Program-made: the position numbers and the translations under genes
Shown here: one piece after another, positions 47,322-58,600 of the stretch
How positions within the stretch are numbered: position 1 is the stretch's first letter
How the letters are laid out: every line of letters starts with the position of its first letter
From: Rebecca billardiae RCC1528
Taxonomy: Eukaryota; Haptophyta
Reading direction: 5' to 3'
DNA: 64,000 bases
Assembly (NCBI GenBank): GCA_965240325.2
Contig: OZ251238.1
Coordinates: 1,364,001-1,428,000 of the forward strand
The notes under the pieces: generated by a model
Told to the model about the DNA's origin: nothing
What the model saw: only the letters and a program-made list of their open reading frames with translations
The model's database searches: none

Positions 47322-47888
47322 CTAGTCAAGCCGCATGCACACGACGGAATGCGGCAGGGCCAGCCGCTTGACCACTCGCCTCCCGCGCGCGAGCTTCGCC
47401 TGGAGCGCGTCGGGCAGGCCTCTCTCGTCGTCGACGACGCAGAAGCCGAAGCGCTCGTAGAACGGCACTCGGTTTGACAGCAGCACGCAGTGCACGGCCG
47501 GGCGAGGCTGCGCGCCGTCTCTGAGGCCGTGCGCGAGGCAGGAGCGAACCAAGGCGCTGCCGATCCCACAACCACGCTCGCCCTTCTTGACGACGACGGA
47601 CGCGAGCTCGAGGCTGTTCTCCGCGACCGGTCTGAGCTGCGAGGCGCCTACGAGCTCCTGCGAGGCGGAGCGGCGCGCGACGATAAAGTTTGCGTGGTCG
47701 AGCGATTCAGAGGGCAGGCCGTTGGCCTTGAGCTCGCCCCGAATCCACACCAGGTCCGTTCGTTGCGCGGGGGCGAAGACCAGGGCGCTGCCTGCGGACA
47801 CGCGCGCGCTGCTCGCCGATGCGCCCGCCGCCAGCACGTGGACGAGGCGACGACGCGCTGCCATCGCGCGCAATAAATTTGAGCGCAT
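47322..47888 (-). CDS. GNAT-family N-acetyltransferase
   Basis: A 188-aa acetyl-CoA-dependent acetyltransferase. The acetyl-CoA motif A is KKGERGCGIGSALVRSCLAH (R/Q-x-x-G-x-G), preceded by the strand SLELASVVV and followed by VHCVLLSNRVPFYERFGFCV, the motif B that closes the fold. The first ~35 residues (MRSNLLRAMAARRRLVHVLA) are basic and Ala/Ser-rich and could target a mitochondrion or plastid. An ATG at residue 9 is an alternative start. Substrate unknown. Intronless. Confidence 0.8.
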   Translation of the reverse strand: MRSNLLRAMAARRRLVHVLAAGASASSARVSAGSALVFAPAQRTDLVWIRGELKANGLPSESLDHANFIVARRSASQELVGASQLRPVAENSLELASVVVKKGERGCGIGSALVRSCLAHGLRDGAQPRPAVHCVLLSNRVPFYERFGFCVVDDERGLPDALQAKLARGRRVVKRLALPHSVVCMRLD

Positions 47889-48058
47889 CAGCCCGAATAA
47901 TATATCGATCTCGATTCAGCGCATAGCTACCAGTAGCCACGACTCGGACTGGTGCTGATCATCAGCCTAGTTGAACACGATGCCTCTCATCGATGCGCGA
48001 TCGTCATGATGATGCGTCGGATGATGACGCGACAGGCGCGGCGTGCGACGCTGTAGCA

Positions 48059-49612
48059 TCAGATGTCATGGGCAGCATCCGTCGTGCTGCGCGCGCCCGA
48101 GGGTGCGAGCGGCTCCGGCGCCGCGGCTGCGGAAACTGTCGAGGCCGCCGACGCCGCCTTTCGGCGGCACAGGGCCCGGTGCACCGGCCACGCGCGGTAC
48201 GTCGCGGCGCAGCCAACGACCGGCCCCGGCGCGAGCAGCAAAAACGCCAGGCCGGGGTCCACGCCGGCCGCGCCGACGAGCGCGCCGAGGCCCTGGATGG
48301 TGACGACGGTGAGGGCGAAGCCGACGCAGGTGGTGAGAGTGAGCGCGGTGCCCACGTACTCGCGCAGCGCGAACGCGGCGCAGAGCGAGGAGAACTGCCC
48401 CGAGTCCGCCACCACCGCGCCGCCCCAGAGGACGACGTACGCGGTGAACAGCGGTGGGCTGAGGCGCTGGTACAGCGGAGCGGCCAGGCAGCACGCCAGT
48501 GAGAGGCTGAGGGCGAACAGCGCCGCAAGCGCGCTGCCAGGCACCTCCGCCGTGCCCGCCCGGAGCGAGACGACACCCGCGAGCACCGACGCGGGCGCGC
48601 CCGCCGCGATCGCCACGAACACCGTCATCTCCGCCGAGAGCGGCGGCGGCGCCGCGTCGGCGCGCGCGGCCGCGCCCGCGCCGTGCGCTCGCACCAGCGC
48701 GGGCAGGTACGCCCAAAAAGCGTACAGCTCCCACATGTGCCCCAAGTAGCCAAGCGCGGCGGCGCGGAACTCGCGGCCGCGGAGCATCGCGCGCACCGAC
48801 TCGGGGCCCACCTGCAGCCCGTGCCCGCCGCCGGCGGGCGCGTCCTCGGCGCCCGCGGCCGGCGCGCCGGCGGCGCGGCGCCCGCACGAGCACGCAGTGA
48901 ATGTTTGAACGGCCGCGAGGCGCGTGCCGGGTGTCAGCAGGATGGCCGGCATAAGCAGCCCGCCGAGCGCGGCGAGGGCGGAGACGAGGCCCAGCGTCGC
49001 GCGCCAGCCCGCCGCCTCGAGCCCGCCCGCGCCCGCCGCCGCCGCGCCCTGGGCGGAGCCGGGGCCGGCGCCGGAGGCGTCAGAGGCGGAGGCGGCGCCG
49101 GAGGCGGAGGCGGGGGCGGAGGCGGACGCTGGGCCCAGCGCGCGCAGCAACCATGGGAAGGCTGTGCCGAGAGTGAGCGCGCCGATCACCAGGCCGAGGC
49201 GGCCGCCGAGGCCGTCGGGGTACTGCCGCGCCGCGATGCGCATGCCCACCGGGTAGATCCCCGCCATGCACACGCCAACAAGCGCGCGCAGCACACACCA
49301 CGCGCCGAAGCTGGTCGTGGTGACACACGCCGCGTTGCATGCGGCGCCGGCGAGGCTCATGAGCGCGAAGATGAGCGGCGCGGAGAAGCGGTCGGCGACG
49401 GCGAAGTAGGTCAGCGTGAACGTGCCCGCGATGAACCCAAGCTGCACCAGCGACGTCAGCACCGCCACCTCGTTGCCCGCGCCGAATTGCTCGATCTGCG
49501 AGAGCACCGCGTTCGGCGCAAACCAGAGCGACGTGCCGGCGAACTGCGCGAAGACGATGGTCGGGAGGATGAGGGCGCGGCGGATGCGCTCGGGCGCGGG
49601 GGGCTCGCCCAT
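48059..49612 (-). CDS. Major facilitator superfamily transporter
   Basis: A 517-aa polytopic transporter with about 12 predicted helices in two halves. The start at 49612 gives MGEPPAPERIRRALILPTIV, then helix 1 (FAQFAGTSLWFAPNAVL). A loop 2-3 MFS-like motif appears around YFAVADRFSAPLIF, and helices 4-5 contain LRALVGVCMAGIYPVGMRIA followed by GLGGRLGLVIGALTLGTAFP. The central loop is extended by Ala/Ser/Gly-rich repeats. This pattern resembles bacterial-type MFS permeases annotated for small organic solutes; the substrate is not predictable. The 120 bp upstream of the start separate it from the inserted 1.1-kb inverted-repeat element, which must therefore affect its promoter. Confidence 0.82.
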   Translation of the reverse strand: MGEPPAPERIRRALILPTIVFAQFAGTSLWFAPNAVLSQIEQFGAGNEVAVLTSLVQLGFIAGTFTLTYFAVADRFSAPLIFALMSLAGAACNAACVTTTSFGAWCVLRALVGVCMAGIYPVGMRIAARQYPDGLGGRLGLVIGALTLGTAFPWLLRALGPASASAPASASGAASASDASGAGPGSAQGAAAAGAGGLEAAGWRATLGLVSALAALGGLLMPAILLTPGTRLAAVQTFTACSCGRRAAGAPAAGAEDAPAGGGHGLQVGPESVRAMLRGREFRAAALGYLGHMWELYAFWAYLPALVRAHGAGAAARADAAPPPLSAEMTVFVAIAAGAPASVLAGVVSLRAGTAEVPGSALAALFALSLSLACCLAAPLYQRLSPPLFTAYVVLWGGAVVADSGQFSSLCAAFALREYVGTALTLTTCVGFALTVVTIQGLGALVGAAGVDPGLAFLLLAPGPVVGCAATYRAWPVHRALCRRKAASAASTVSAAAAPEPLAPSGARSTTDAAHDI

Positions 49613-49731
49613 GCGCGCCGCGCGCCGGTGCGTGGCGCGCCGCGGCAAGGCCGGCTGCACGTGGCGCGAGCGAACGGCGGTGGCGGCGATGGAGGACTCC
49701 GTCTCGCGCCCGGAAAAAGCGACCACTGAGC

Positions 49732-50840
49732 CAAGGGAGTCAAGGGTGCCCGCGCCCCAGTGGCGCGCTCGGCGGATGTTGGGATACACCTTTTTGCCCG
49801 CGGCCCTGCGGCGGCGGCGGCGATGGCGTGCTCCGCTGGCGGGGCGAGCGCACGGGGCACGGCGCTGCGGGCGCGGATGTGCCCGCGAAGCCGGCGCGTG
49901 CGGACGGGCTGTTGCGGGAGAGCATCTGGCGCCCTCCTGCGCCGCGCGACTTGCGCCACGCCTCTTTCGCCTCGGCTCAGAGCAGCGCGCACGCACGCGC
50001 CGCCTCAAGGCCAGCCTTGCCGCGCCGCAGCCGACCGCGCGCGCGCCGTGCGCGGCGTGGTCGGGAAGGAACGGGCGCTGCTGCCGGGCGAGATGGCGAC
50101 GTCATAGGCGCACGCCATGCCGCCCCGCCACGCCTTGACGAGAGTGTCGTCGGTCCGTTTGCACGCCTTTTCGACTTGTCACAAATGGTGTGCACTGCCT
50201 CGCGGTCGTGACCGTTGTCGGGACGATCATTGAGACACAGAACAGTGCCAGACGGGCACGCGGGCTACTCTTACATGAATGTTCATCACCGCGTGGTCAT
50301 GTAGAAGTGCTGGGTGCGACGCTTTCCTCGCGCTGATGCTCTTTCATCATCTTCTTCGAGCTCAGGTCTGGCTTCAGGCACGGCAAGAAATCAGCACTCG
50401 TCAACAGCTGTGCGGATCCGTTCTCGTGCTCTTTCGCGGCGCCGCGGGGCGGCATGGCGTGCGCCCATGACGTCGCCATCTCGCCCGGCAGCAGCGCCCG
50501 TTCCTTCCCGACCACGCCGCGCACGGCGCGCGCGCGGTCGGCTGCGGCGCGGCAAGGCTGGCCTTGAGGCGGCGCGTGCGTGCGCGCTGCTCTGAGCCGA
50601 GGCGAAAGAGGCGTGGCGCAAGTCGCGCGGCGCAGGAGGGCGCCAGATGCTCTCCCGCAACAGCCCGTCCGCACGCGCCGGCTTCGCGGGCACATCCGCG
50701 CCCGCAGCGCCGTGCCCCGTGCGCTCGCCCCGCCAGCGGAGCACGCCATCGCCGCCGCCGCCGCAGGGCCGCGGGCAAAAAGGTGTATCCCAACATCCGC
50801 CGAGCGCGCCACTGGGGCGCGGGCACCCTTGACTCCCTTG
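49732..50840. mobile_element. Foldback TIR transposon with 7-bp target duplication
   Basis: A 1,109-bp unit bounded by ACTGAGC at 49725-49731 and ACTGAGC at 50841-50847, a perfect 7-bp target-site duplication. The ends are inverted repeats starting CAAGGGAGTCAAGGGTGCCC, extending about 370 bp inward with near identity (49732 to about 50103 against about 50466-50840). The middle (about 50170-50440) is shared, in reverse orientation, with the middle of the element at 34557-36488. No transposase is visible, so it is non-autonomous. Near identity of the arms suggests recent insertion or gene conversion between them. It sits in the divergent promoter space between the MFS transporter and PRMT5, 93 bp before the PRMT5 start codon. 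Confidence 0.88.
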
Positions 50841-50933
50841 ACTGAGCAGAAAAAGAAAAGGTCCGAAGAGAAGTAGAAAGCCGGGCCGTGGCGATCGCCG
50901 CCATCGTTGCAGCGCGCGGCCTCGGGCGCGACG

Positions 50934-53900
50934 ATGCAGCAGCCCAGCGGCGGGCTCGAGCCGATGTGCGCGGGCGCGCGCCGCGCGCCGCGCACGCCGC
51001 CGCGCGCCGTCCACGCGCCAAGCACTCCTCCCCCACCCACGCTCACCCGCCACCGGACTCCCTCCGGACTCCCTCCGGACCCGCGCGCTGCTCGTCGCCG
51101 CAGCGCGGTGCCCGATCTGGCGCGCGCGCTCGAGACGGTGCGCGCGTGCGGCCTGCACTTCCTGGTGGCGCCGATCGCGCACCCGCGGCACGTGCGCGAG
51201 CCGGCGCGCGCGTCGTCGGGGCTCGAGCGCCTCGACGCCTCGCCCTTCACGCGCTCAGACCTCCTACTCAAGTCGTCACAGTGGTCGCGGCACGTCGTCG
51301 GCCGCGTGAGCGACTGGCCGTGCCTGGACTCGGCGTGCGCGCGCACGCGCCGCGCGGCGGAGGAGGTGCTGGCGCAGGAGGTGGAGTTCGCGGCGCACCT
51401 CTCGCTGCCGAGCGTGCTCATGCCCCGCCTCCCCGAGTCGCCGCACGCCGTCGCACACTACGCGCGCTGCGTGAACTCGCTCGCGCGCGCGCACCCGAGC
51501 ATGCAGTTTTGGGTCCGAGCGCCGATGCGCGCTCGCGCGCTGCTGCCGACGGCGTCGGCGCAGGGGCGCGCCGAGGCGGCAGGGCCGGCCGCGCACAGCC
51601 CGAGCCCCGCCGCCGCGCCCGCCGCCGCCGCCGAGCCCGCCGGCCCCTGCCGCTACCAGCGCGCGTGGCAGTCCTGGGCGTCTGTGCGCGCCCTGGCGGA
51701 CCAGCTGCCGGCGGTGGCCCTCGCGCTGGAGGTGCCGCGGACGCTGCCGCCGGAGGCGCACGTGGAGCGCTGGCTGGGCGAGCCGATCCGGGTGCGTGCG
51801 CGCGCGCCTGCGCCCCCCGCCGCGGCGAGCGGAGCGGCGGCGGGAAATGAATACAATTATTAATGCTTTGATGATTATTCTTTGTTTTCTCGGCGGCCGA
51901 GGAAACCAGAAAAAAAACAGAGCGCGCTGCCCCTCGCGAGGGCGGGGTTGGCCCTCGGCGCTGTGGCCGCGGCGGCTGTGCAGCCGAGCGCCGCGGCCGT
52001 CGCTCACGCCCGCGCCGCCGCCGCGCCCGGGGCCCGCGCCCGCCCCGTATTGCGCGTACGGCGCGCGCGCGCCGGCAGGCGGCCATCCTGCCCGCAAGCA
52101 TTTTCGTGCCGAATTCCCGAGGCTACCCGGTGCTGCCGCGCCGGCACCAGCAGCTCGTGCTGAGGCTGGTGGCGCTCGGCGTGCAGCTCGTGCTGAGCGG
52201 GCAGCACCGGCTGGGCGCGGAGGAGGGCGCCGAGCCCGGCGCCGCTGGGCCAAGCGGTCTGCACGCGGCGGGCGCGGCGGCGGGCGCGGCGGCGGGCGCG
52301 GCGCCCGCCGGCGCGCCCGCCGGCGCGCCCGCCGGCGCGGAGGCGGACGACGCCCCCTGGCCCGCGGCGGACGCGGACGAGGCGGCGGACGGGCGCGCGG
52401 CCGCGCCCGCGCTCGCGGCCGCCCTCCCCGTCACCGACGCCCGGCCGGGCGCGCGGCCGTACTGGCAATACTTGTGTTTTATGTGCTCGCGGCGCGGGGG
52501 GTCCGGACTCGGGGGGTCCGGACTGTCCGGGACGGCGTCCCAGACGGCCGAGCTGGAGGGGCCGTTTCTGGACGTGCTCCAGCTGCCGTTGCAGCCGCTG
52601 CACGACAACCTCGAGTCGCAGCTGTACGAGATCTTCGAGGCCGACCCGGTGAAATACGAACGCTACCGGGCGGCAGTTGAGTCAGCTCTCACTGACTTGG
52701 CGCGCGCGGGCGCGCTGCGCGGCGGCGCGCGCGCCGGCGCGGAAGGGGGCTACGCCTCCGCCGAGCCGGCGCAGCCCGGCGCGCACGCTCAGCCACCAGC
52801 GGGCGCGCGCGCGCCGCCATCCCCGGACGAGGCCGTGGTGATGGTGGTGGGCGCGGGGCGAGGCCCGCTCGTCGAAGCAAGCCTGCGCGCCGCGGACGCG
52901 GCGGGCGTGCGCGCGCGCGTCTTCGCCGTCGAGAAGAACCCGAACGCGGTGGTGACGCTGCGGCACCGCGCGGCGTCCGAGCCGCTGTGGGCGGGCCGCG
53001 TGCAGGTGGTCGCGGCGGATATGCGCAGGTTTGCGCTGCGCTCGGCCCGCGCTCGGCGTGCCCACGCGCCGCGCGCCGCCGCGCGCCGCCGCCAGGCGCG
53101 CGCCGCGCGCGCCTCGCCGCGCGCCGCGCCGCGCCGCGCCGTGTGCTGCAGTGCTCGCTGTGCGCGTGCACGCCGGCCTGGCGAAGCGCGCCGCGCGCGC
53201 GCCGCGCCGCGCCGCGCGCCGCCGACGCGCCCGACGCCGCGCCGCCGCCCGCCCCCCGCCGGCGCCAGCTGGGCCGGCCCCCCGACCGGCACGAAAGCGC
53301 ATGTGCTCGTCTCGGAACTTCTCGGCTCTCTTGGCGACAACGAACTTTCACCCGAGTGCCTCGACGGCGCGCAGCGGCTGCTGGCGCCGGCGGGGGTGAG
53401 CGTGCCGCAGCGGTACACGTCGTTCGTCGCGCCCGTGCAGTCGGCGAAGCTGTGGACGGAGGTGTGCGCATTTTCTTTTCTTATTCCACATATATATTTC
53501 TTCACGCGCGCGCGGCGGCGCGAGGCGCCGCGCGAACCGCCGCCGCCGCCGCCGAGCGCGCGCCCGGCGTATCGCCGCTCCAGACAGCTCGCCGCGGCCG
53601 CTAGCTGCTTGCGCTGCGCGCGCGCCGCGTGGCGCGAACTGGCGCCGCGCGCACTGCCCTCGCCAGTGCCCGCGGGGCGCGCGCCCAGCCGCCGCCGCGC
53701 GTCCCGCGCGCCGCCCGCGCTCACGGCGCGATCGCGCGCGCCCTACCGGCGCCCCTGCCACGCCCGCCTCCGGCGCGCCGCGCTAGGTGCGGCGCCTGGC
53801 CGCCGTGGCCGACGGCTCGCACGGCCCGCACGGCGCTGGCGGCAGCTCATTCGACAAGCTGTACGTCGTGCGGATGCACAGCTACTGCGCGCTCGCGCCG

Positions 53901-54473
53901 ACCGAGCCACTCTTCACGTTCGAACACCCAAACCCAAGCCTGCCACACCCAAACCCAAGCCTGCCACACAGCGGCGGCGCGGCGCCCGGCGCGGGCGGCG
54001 CGGCGCCCGGCGCGGGCTGCGCGGCGCGCGGCGCAGGCGGCGGCGACAGCGCGAGCGCGGCCGACGAGGCGCAGGAAGGCGCTCCGGGCCCGTGGCCCGA
54101 CAACGCGCGCCACCACGTGCTCCGCTTCTCGTGCGAGCTCGGCGGCACGCTGCACGGCTTCGGCGGCTACTTCGAGTGCGAACTGTATAGGCGGAGCACG
54201 GGCGGAGCTGGCGGCGGCGCCGCCGCCGCCGCCGACGCGATCTCCTTCTCCACCAACCCGCCCACCGCCTCCGCCGGGATGTTTTCGTGGTTCCCCGCGT
54301 TCCTGCCCTTGCGCACGCCAATCGACGTGTCGCCGGGCGAGACCGTCGAGCTGCACGTGTGGCGGTGCGTCGACGAGGCGCGCGCGCGCGTGTGGTACGA
54401 ATGGGCGCTCACGCAGCCCGCCGTGTCGCCCGTGCACAACCCGAACGGCAGCTCGTACTGGATCGGGCTGTAA
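50934..54473 (+). CDS. PRMT5: Protein arginine methyltransferase 5 (four introns)
   Basis: Type II arginine methyltransferase making symmetric dimethylarginine on histones and Sm proteins. Exons 50934-50965, 51104-51791, 52079-53028, 53269-53461 and 53787-54473 join to 849 aa. The TIM barrel begins IAVPDLARALETV and includes TRSDLLLKSSQWSRHVVG. SAM-site features are YEIFEADPVKY (Phe426 equals the symmetric-specificity Phe327 of human PRMT5), GAGRGPL at 498-504, VEKNPNAVVTLRHRA, and the double-Glu loop with E573 and E582 in SELLGSLGDNELSPECLDGA. The C-terminal beta barrel ends GMFSWFPAFLPL, VWYEWALTQP and SYWIGL. It exceeds human PRMT5 (637 aa) through Ala/Gly/Pro insertions near 300-340, 450-480 and 675-710. 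The first exon is only 32 nt and rests on splice-site and family agreement. Confidence 0.93.
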
Positions 54474-54726
54474 CCACCGGGGCCGCGCACGATCGTCGGG
54501 CAGCCACAACCGCGTGCATCAGCATATATATATTATTCAATGCGCTGCCGCGCGCCCTGCCACCGGTTATATTCATCGCGTGCGGGCACACAACGGGCTC
54601 GGACTAGTGCAACACTTACACACAAGCTACCGCGACGCTACGAACCCCGGCCACCACACTTATTCGCAGCAGTTCGTTCGCACATAAAGTTACGGATGGG
54701 CGAACTCATTCGAAGGGATTCGAACT

Positions 54727-55333
54727 ATGGAGCGCTCGTTGGAACTTGGCGGGGCTTGGAACTTGACACCGCATTTCCCAGCGAAGTGCCCCATCTCGGC
54801 GGGGCTGGCACGGTCGGCACACGCTCCTGAGCGCTCGCTTCGCGGTGCGGCAGGCCTTGGGCAGCCCAGACAGACATGCCGCGACCGAATTACCGGGCCA
54901 TGCGCGCACCACACCCGCGCCACATGGCCTGCGCGCTGGACGACTGAGAGGCAACGCCGAACCACTGCATTCCACTGCCCCGCATGCACCCCAAGTCACC
55001 TTCAGAGGGCGTCGACGAGCGCAGAGCGGGTGCGTGGGAGTTCGACCAGCTCGTGTACCTTCTTGCTAGCACCAGCGGCGAGGTCGCAAGCCGCACCTTG
55101 ACCAGCCGTGGAACTTGAGCTGGTCGGCAGCATAACCACCGTTTAACCCGGATCAAGTTAGCAGCGTGCGAGGAGGAGGCGCGGTGCGCGTCCGCGGCTG
55201 GCGAGAGGCGTCCGGACCGTGCCGTTCTCGGCCGCGCCCGCGCGCTTCCCGCCGCCGCGGGCCCCGTGTACGCCCGTCGTCGCCCTCGCCGCGCGGGCGC
55301 CAAACCGGCGTCAAGTTCCAACGAACGCTCCAT
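54727..55333. mobile_element. Small TIR element (MITE-like), 607 bp
   Basis: 22-bp terminal inverted repeats (54727-54748 and 55312-55333, starting ATGGAGCG and containing TTCCAAC or its complement, one mismatch) flanked by ACT at 54724-54726 and 55334-55336, a 3-bp target duplication. No coding capacity was recognised. A 3-bp duplication is typical of PIF/Harbinger-type insertions, though that assignment is inference. Confidence 0.7.
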
Positions 55334-55638
55334 ACTATCGACGGTCGCGCGTGCGAAATATTCGTAATTACAGTGCTCGCCTTGATTATTGGGAGCGCCT
55401 CCTATCTGGGATTCTGGTCAGAATCTGGGTCGGTCCCGGCGCGAAGCGACTGAATTGAGCAAATTTGCATAATTATCTCGCCCAGCTACGTGTGTCTCTT
55501 ATTATGAGTAGTAAACCATCCCAACCATAAATAATGGTCGGCGTCGAATCGGTAGTTCTGTGGACTGTGTGGCGTACTCACCTTGTCGTCAGGACGTCAA
55601 TTCGTCGAATAATTACAGCAGCAGAATCGGAAGTGATG

Positions 55639-58600
55639 ATGGTGCCCACCAAGCAGCGCGCCCACGGGCGGCCAGGCGACGGCGCGCCCGACGTGGAGGC
55701 AGGCTCCACCCGCGCACCCATGGGCCCTCTGTCCACCTCGGCTGCGCCCCGGCCCGGCCCATCGCCCCCCGCGGCCAGCGAGGCGCTGAGCTCCTCGCTT
55801 CCTCTCCCGAGCCCTGCTCGGTGGTCGTCGCGCTTGCAGCCCGCTGCGGACGCAGCGGGCGATGACGGCACGGAAGCGGATGGATCCGCGTTGCATATCC
55901 GCGTCGAGCCGCCCGTGTACACGCGCGATTTCGAGTTCGCCGACACTCGGCTCGAGGCAGAGTACCGGCGCGACGAGGTGCAGACCAAGCTCGAGACGCG
56001 CGCGCAGTACGTTGGCGGCGCGCTCGGCGTGCTTCTGGGCTCGTGGGGCATGCTCGACGTAGCGCTCACGGGCGGCGAGCTCGTGAACCCCCGCTTCTAC
56101 GTCTTCATCGTCCTGTACTCGGGGCTGTGGATCGGGCTCGGCCTCTTTGCGCACGTGGCGTCGCGGCGCAGCTGGCCGCTGGAGTGGACGGAGAATTGCT
56201 TCACACTCGCCTACGTCACCTCGTGCTTCACCGGCTTCCTCGCCCTGCTCGGCGGCATGGGCGTCGAGCTGTTCGACGTGCGCACCCTGGTGGCCGCCGT
56301 GCTGCAGAGCCGCGTCGGCATCATGATGCAGACGATGGTCTTCCTTGCGCTCTTTGCGGTGTACACGCCGCTCAGGCCGCGGCTGTACGCAGTGATTGCG
56401 CTCGGCGCGTGGAGCGCGGTGGCGCTGAACGAGGCGATCCTCGTCGGCCGCCTCCGCTGGCGCGAGCAGCCGATGACGGTCGCCGAGGTGGAGGGCCTCG
56501 CGCAGAGCATCATGCAGCACCTCCTCTTCGGCACGTACTGTGTGGTGATGGTGTGGGTGAACGCCCTGATCGCTAAGATTCACCACTCCGCTTATCACTT
56601 CTTCCGCTCGGTGCAGGCCTCGGTGAAGGAGCGGCACGCGCTCGTCGCGAGCCAGGCGCAGCAGGAGCTCCAGTTGCGCACGGCCGAGGCGGCCAAGCTC
56701 GCGCGCTCGCGCCTCATCCGCATGGTGATGCACGACCTGCGCTCGCCGCTGCTGTCGGTCGCCAACGCGGCGGGCTTGCTGGAGGACTTGCTGCCGCGCG
56801 CGCAGCCCGGCGACCCGGACGTCACCGCGGGCCTGCGCTCGATCGTCACGTGCTCTGATCTGATGCAGCACATCATCTCGGACATGTGAGCAGGCAGCGA
56901 CCCGTGCTCGCGCCGACCGCGCCGACCGCGCTCATCACACGCGCCGCCACGGCCGCCCGCGCCAACCCATGGTGCACCGGCCGCGCCCCGTGCTGGCCAG
57001 ACCCTAACCTTTAATCACCCTCACCCTCACCCTCACCCTTGCCAGGCTCGACTTTGAGCGAATCGACTCGGGCCGGCTCGAGCTGATGCGCGCGCCGTTC
57101 GCAGTCGGCGCGCTGCTGCAGGCCGCCATGCACACCTTCAAGGGGCTCGCGGAGTCGAGTGGCGTCGCGCTGCGCTGCGAGCCGGTGCTAGCCGCGCCCG
57201 CGCCCGGGGGCGCCGACGCCGGCCCCCACAACGGCGCGCCCCAGCCCGAGGGCGCGAGCCCCTGGCTCGTGGGCGACGTGCGCCGGTTGCAGCAGTGCGT
57301 CAACAACGGCGTGTCCAACGCGCTCAAGTTCACCGAGCCAGGTGGGACCGTCACGCTGCGCGCGTGGCGCGAGGGCGCCGAGCGCGCGCCGACGCCGCCG
57401 ATGCCCGCGCAAGCGGAGTCACACTCGGCCCAGGCAGGCGCAGAGTACTCGGAGTGGCCACACGCCGTGTGGCGCATCGACGTGGCGGACACGGGCATCG
57501 GGCTCAGCCCGGACGAGCAGGCGGCGCTGAACAATGGCGCCGCCTTCACGCAGGTGGGCAAGGGCCAACTGCAAGGCCAGGGCGGCACTGGCCTCGGGCT
57601 CACGATCGCTCGCGACATCCTGCGACTGCACGGCGACGGCTGCACCGCGCGCGTGGTCTCCGCCGGCGCTGGACGCGGCACCACCTTCCAGATGCGGCTT
57701 CGGCTTCCCGAGGCACCGCCTCAGCTCGGCGCCAGCTCGGCGCAGGCAGACGGCGCATCGGTCGCGTCCTCGGCCCAGGCCCAGGCTGCGGCCACAACAA
57801 GCCACGCGGGCACTGCGTCGGAGGCGCAGGCGCCCGCCGCGGCGCCCGCCGCGACCGGCGCGGCCGCGCTGTCCCCCGGCGCGAGCGCGGACCGCTCTGC
57901 GCGGCCGACGCGCACGCCCGTCGGCGGGCGCGTCGCGACGCCTGGCCCGCACGCGTTCCCACCGGACTTTCCACCGGACTTTCGAGTGCTGCACGTCGAG
58001 GACGACGCGGTGCTGCGGCGCACGGTGGCACTGCGCGTGCGCAACCAGCTCGGCGTGCCGATGGACTCGGCGGTGGACGGTCGCGAGGCGGTGCGACTCG
58101 TCCTGCGCGAGGGGCGGCGGTACTCCGTCGTGTTGATGGATAACCAGGTGAGCCCACGGCCAGCACGGCGGGGCGGGAGCGTGCGCCTCCGCGTGCGCGT
58201 ACGCGGGGGTGAGCCCTCGGCCAGCACGGCGGGGCGCCCGGGTGCCTCCCTTTCTCCCGCCCCCACCTTCCCGAGGAGGCGTACGTGCGCAACCGGCCAG
58301 CTCCGCGTGCGCGTGCGCGGGGGCGGATGGAGAGCGGGGGGTGGGGGCGATGCTACGGCACGGACGCATGGGCACGCGGGCGGGCGGCACGCGCCCGCGT
58401 GCGTGCGCGCGGCGGGGTGGATGCGCCACCATGCATGCTGCGCCACGCTGACTCAAGCACGCCGCTCCCTGCGCCCGCCCGCTCGCCCCCCGTCGCAGAT
58501 GCCGCATCTGACGGGTACCCAGGCGACGCGCGAGCTGCGTGAGGGCGGCTTCGACGGCGTGATCGTCGGCATGACCGGCGACCCTGCGGGCTGCCCCGAG

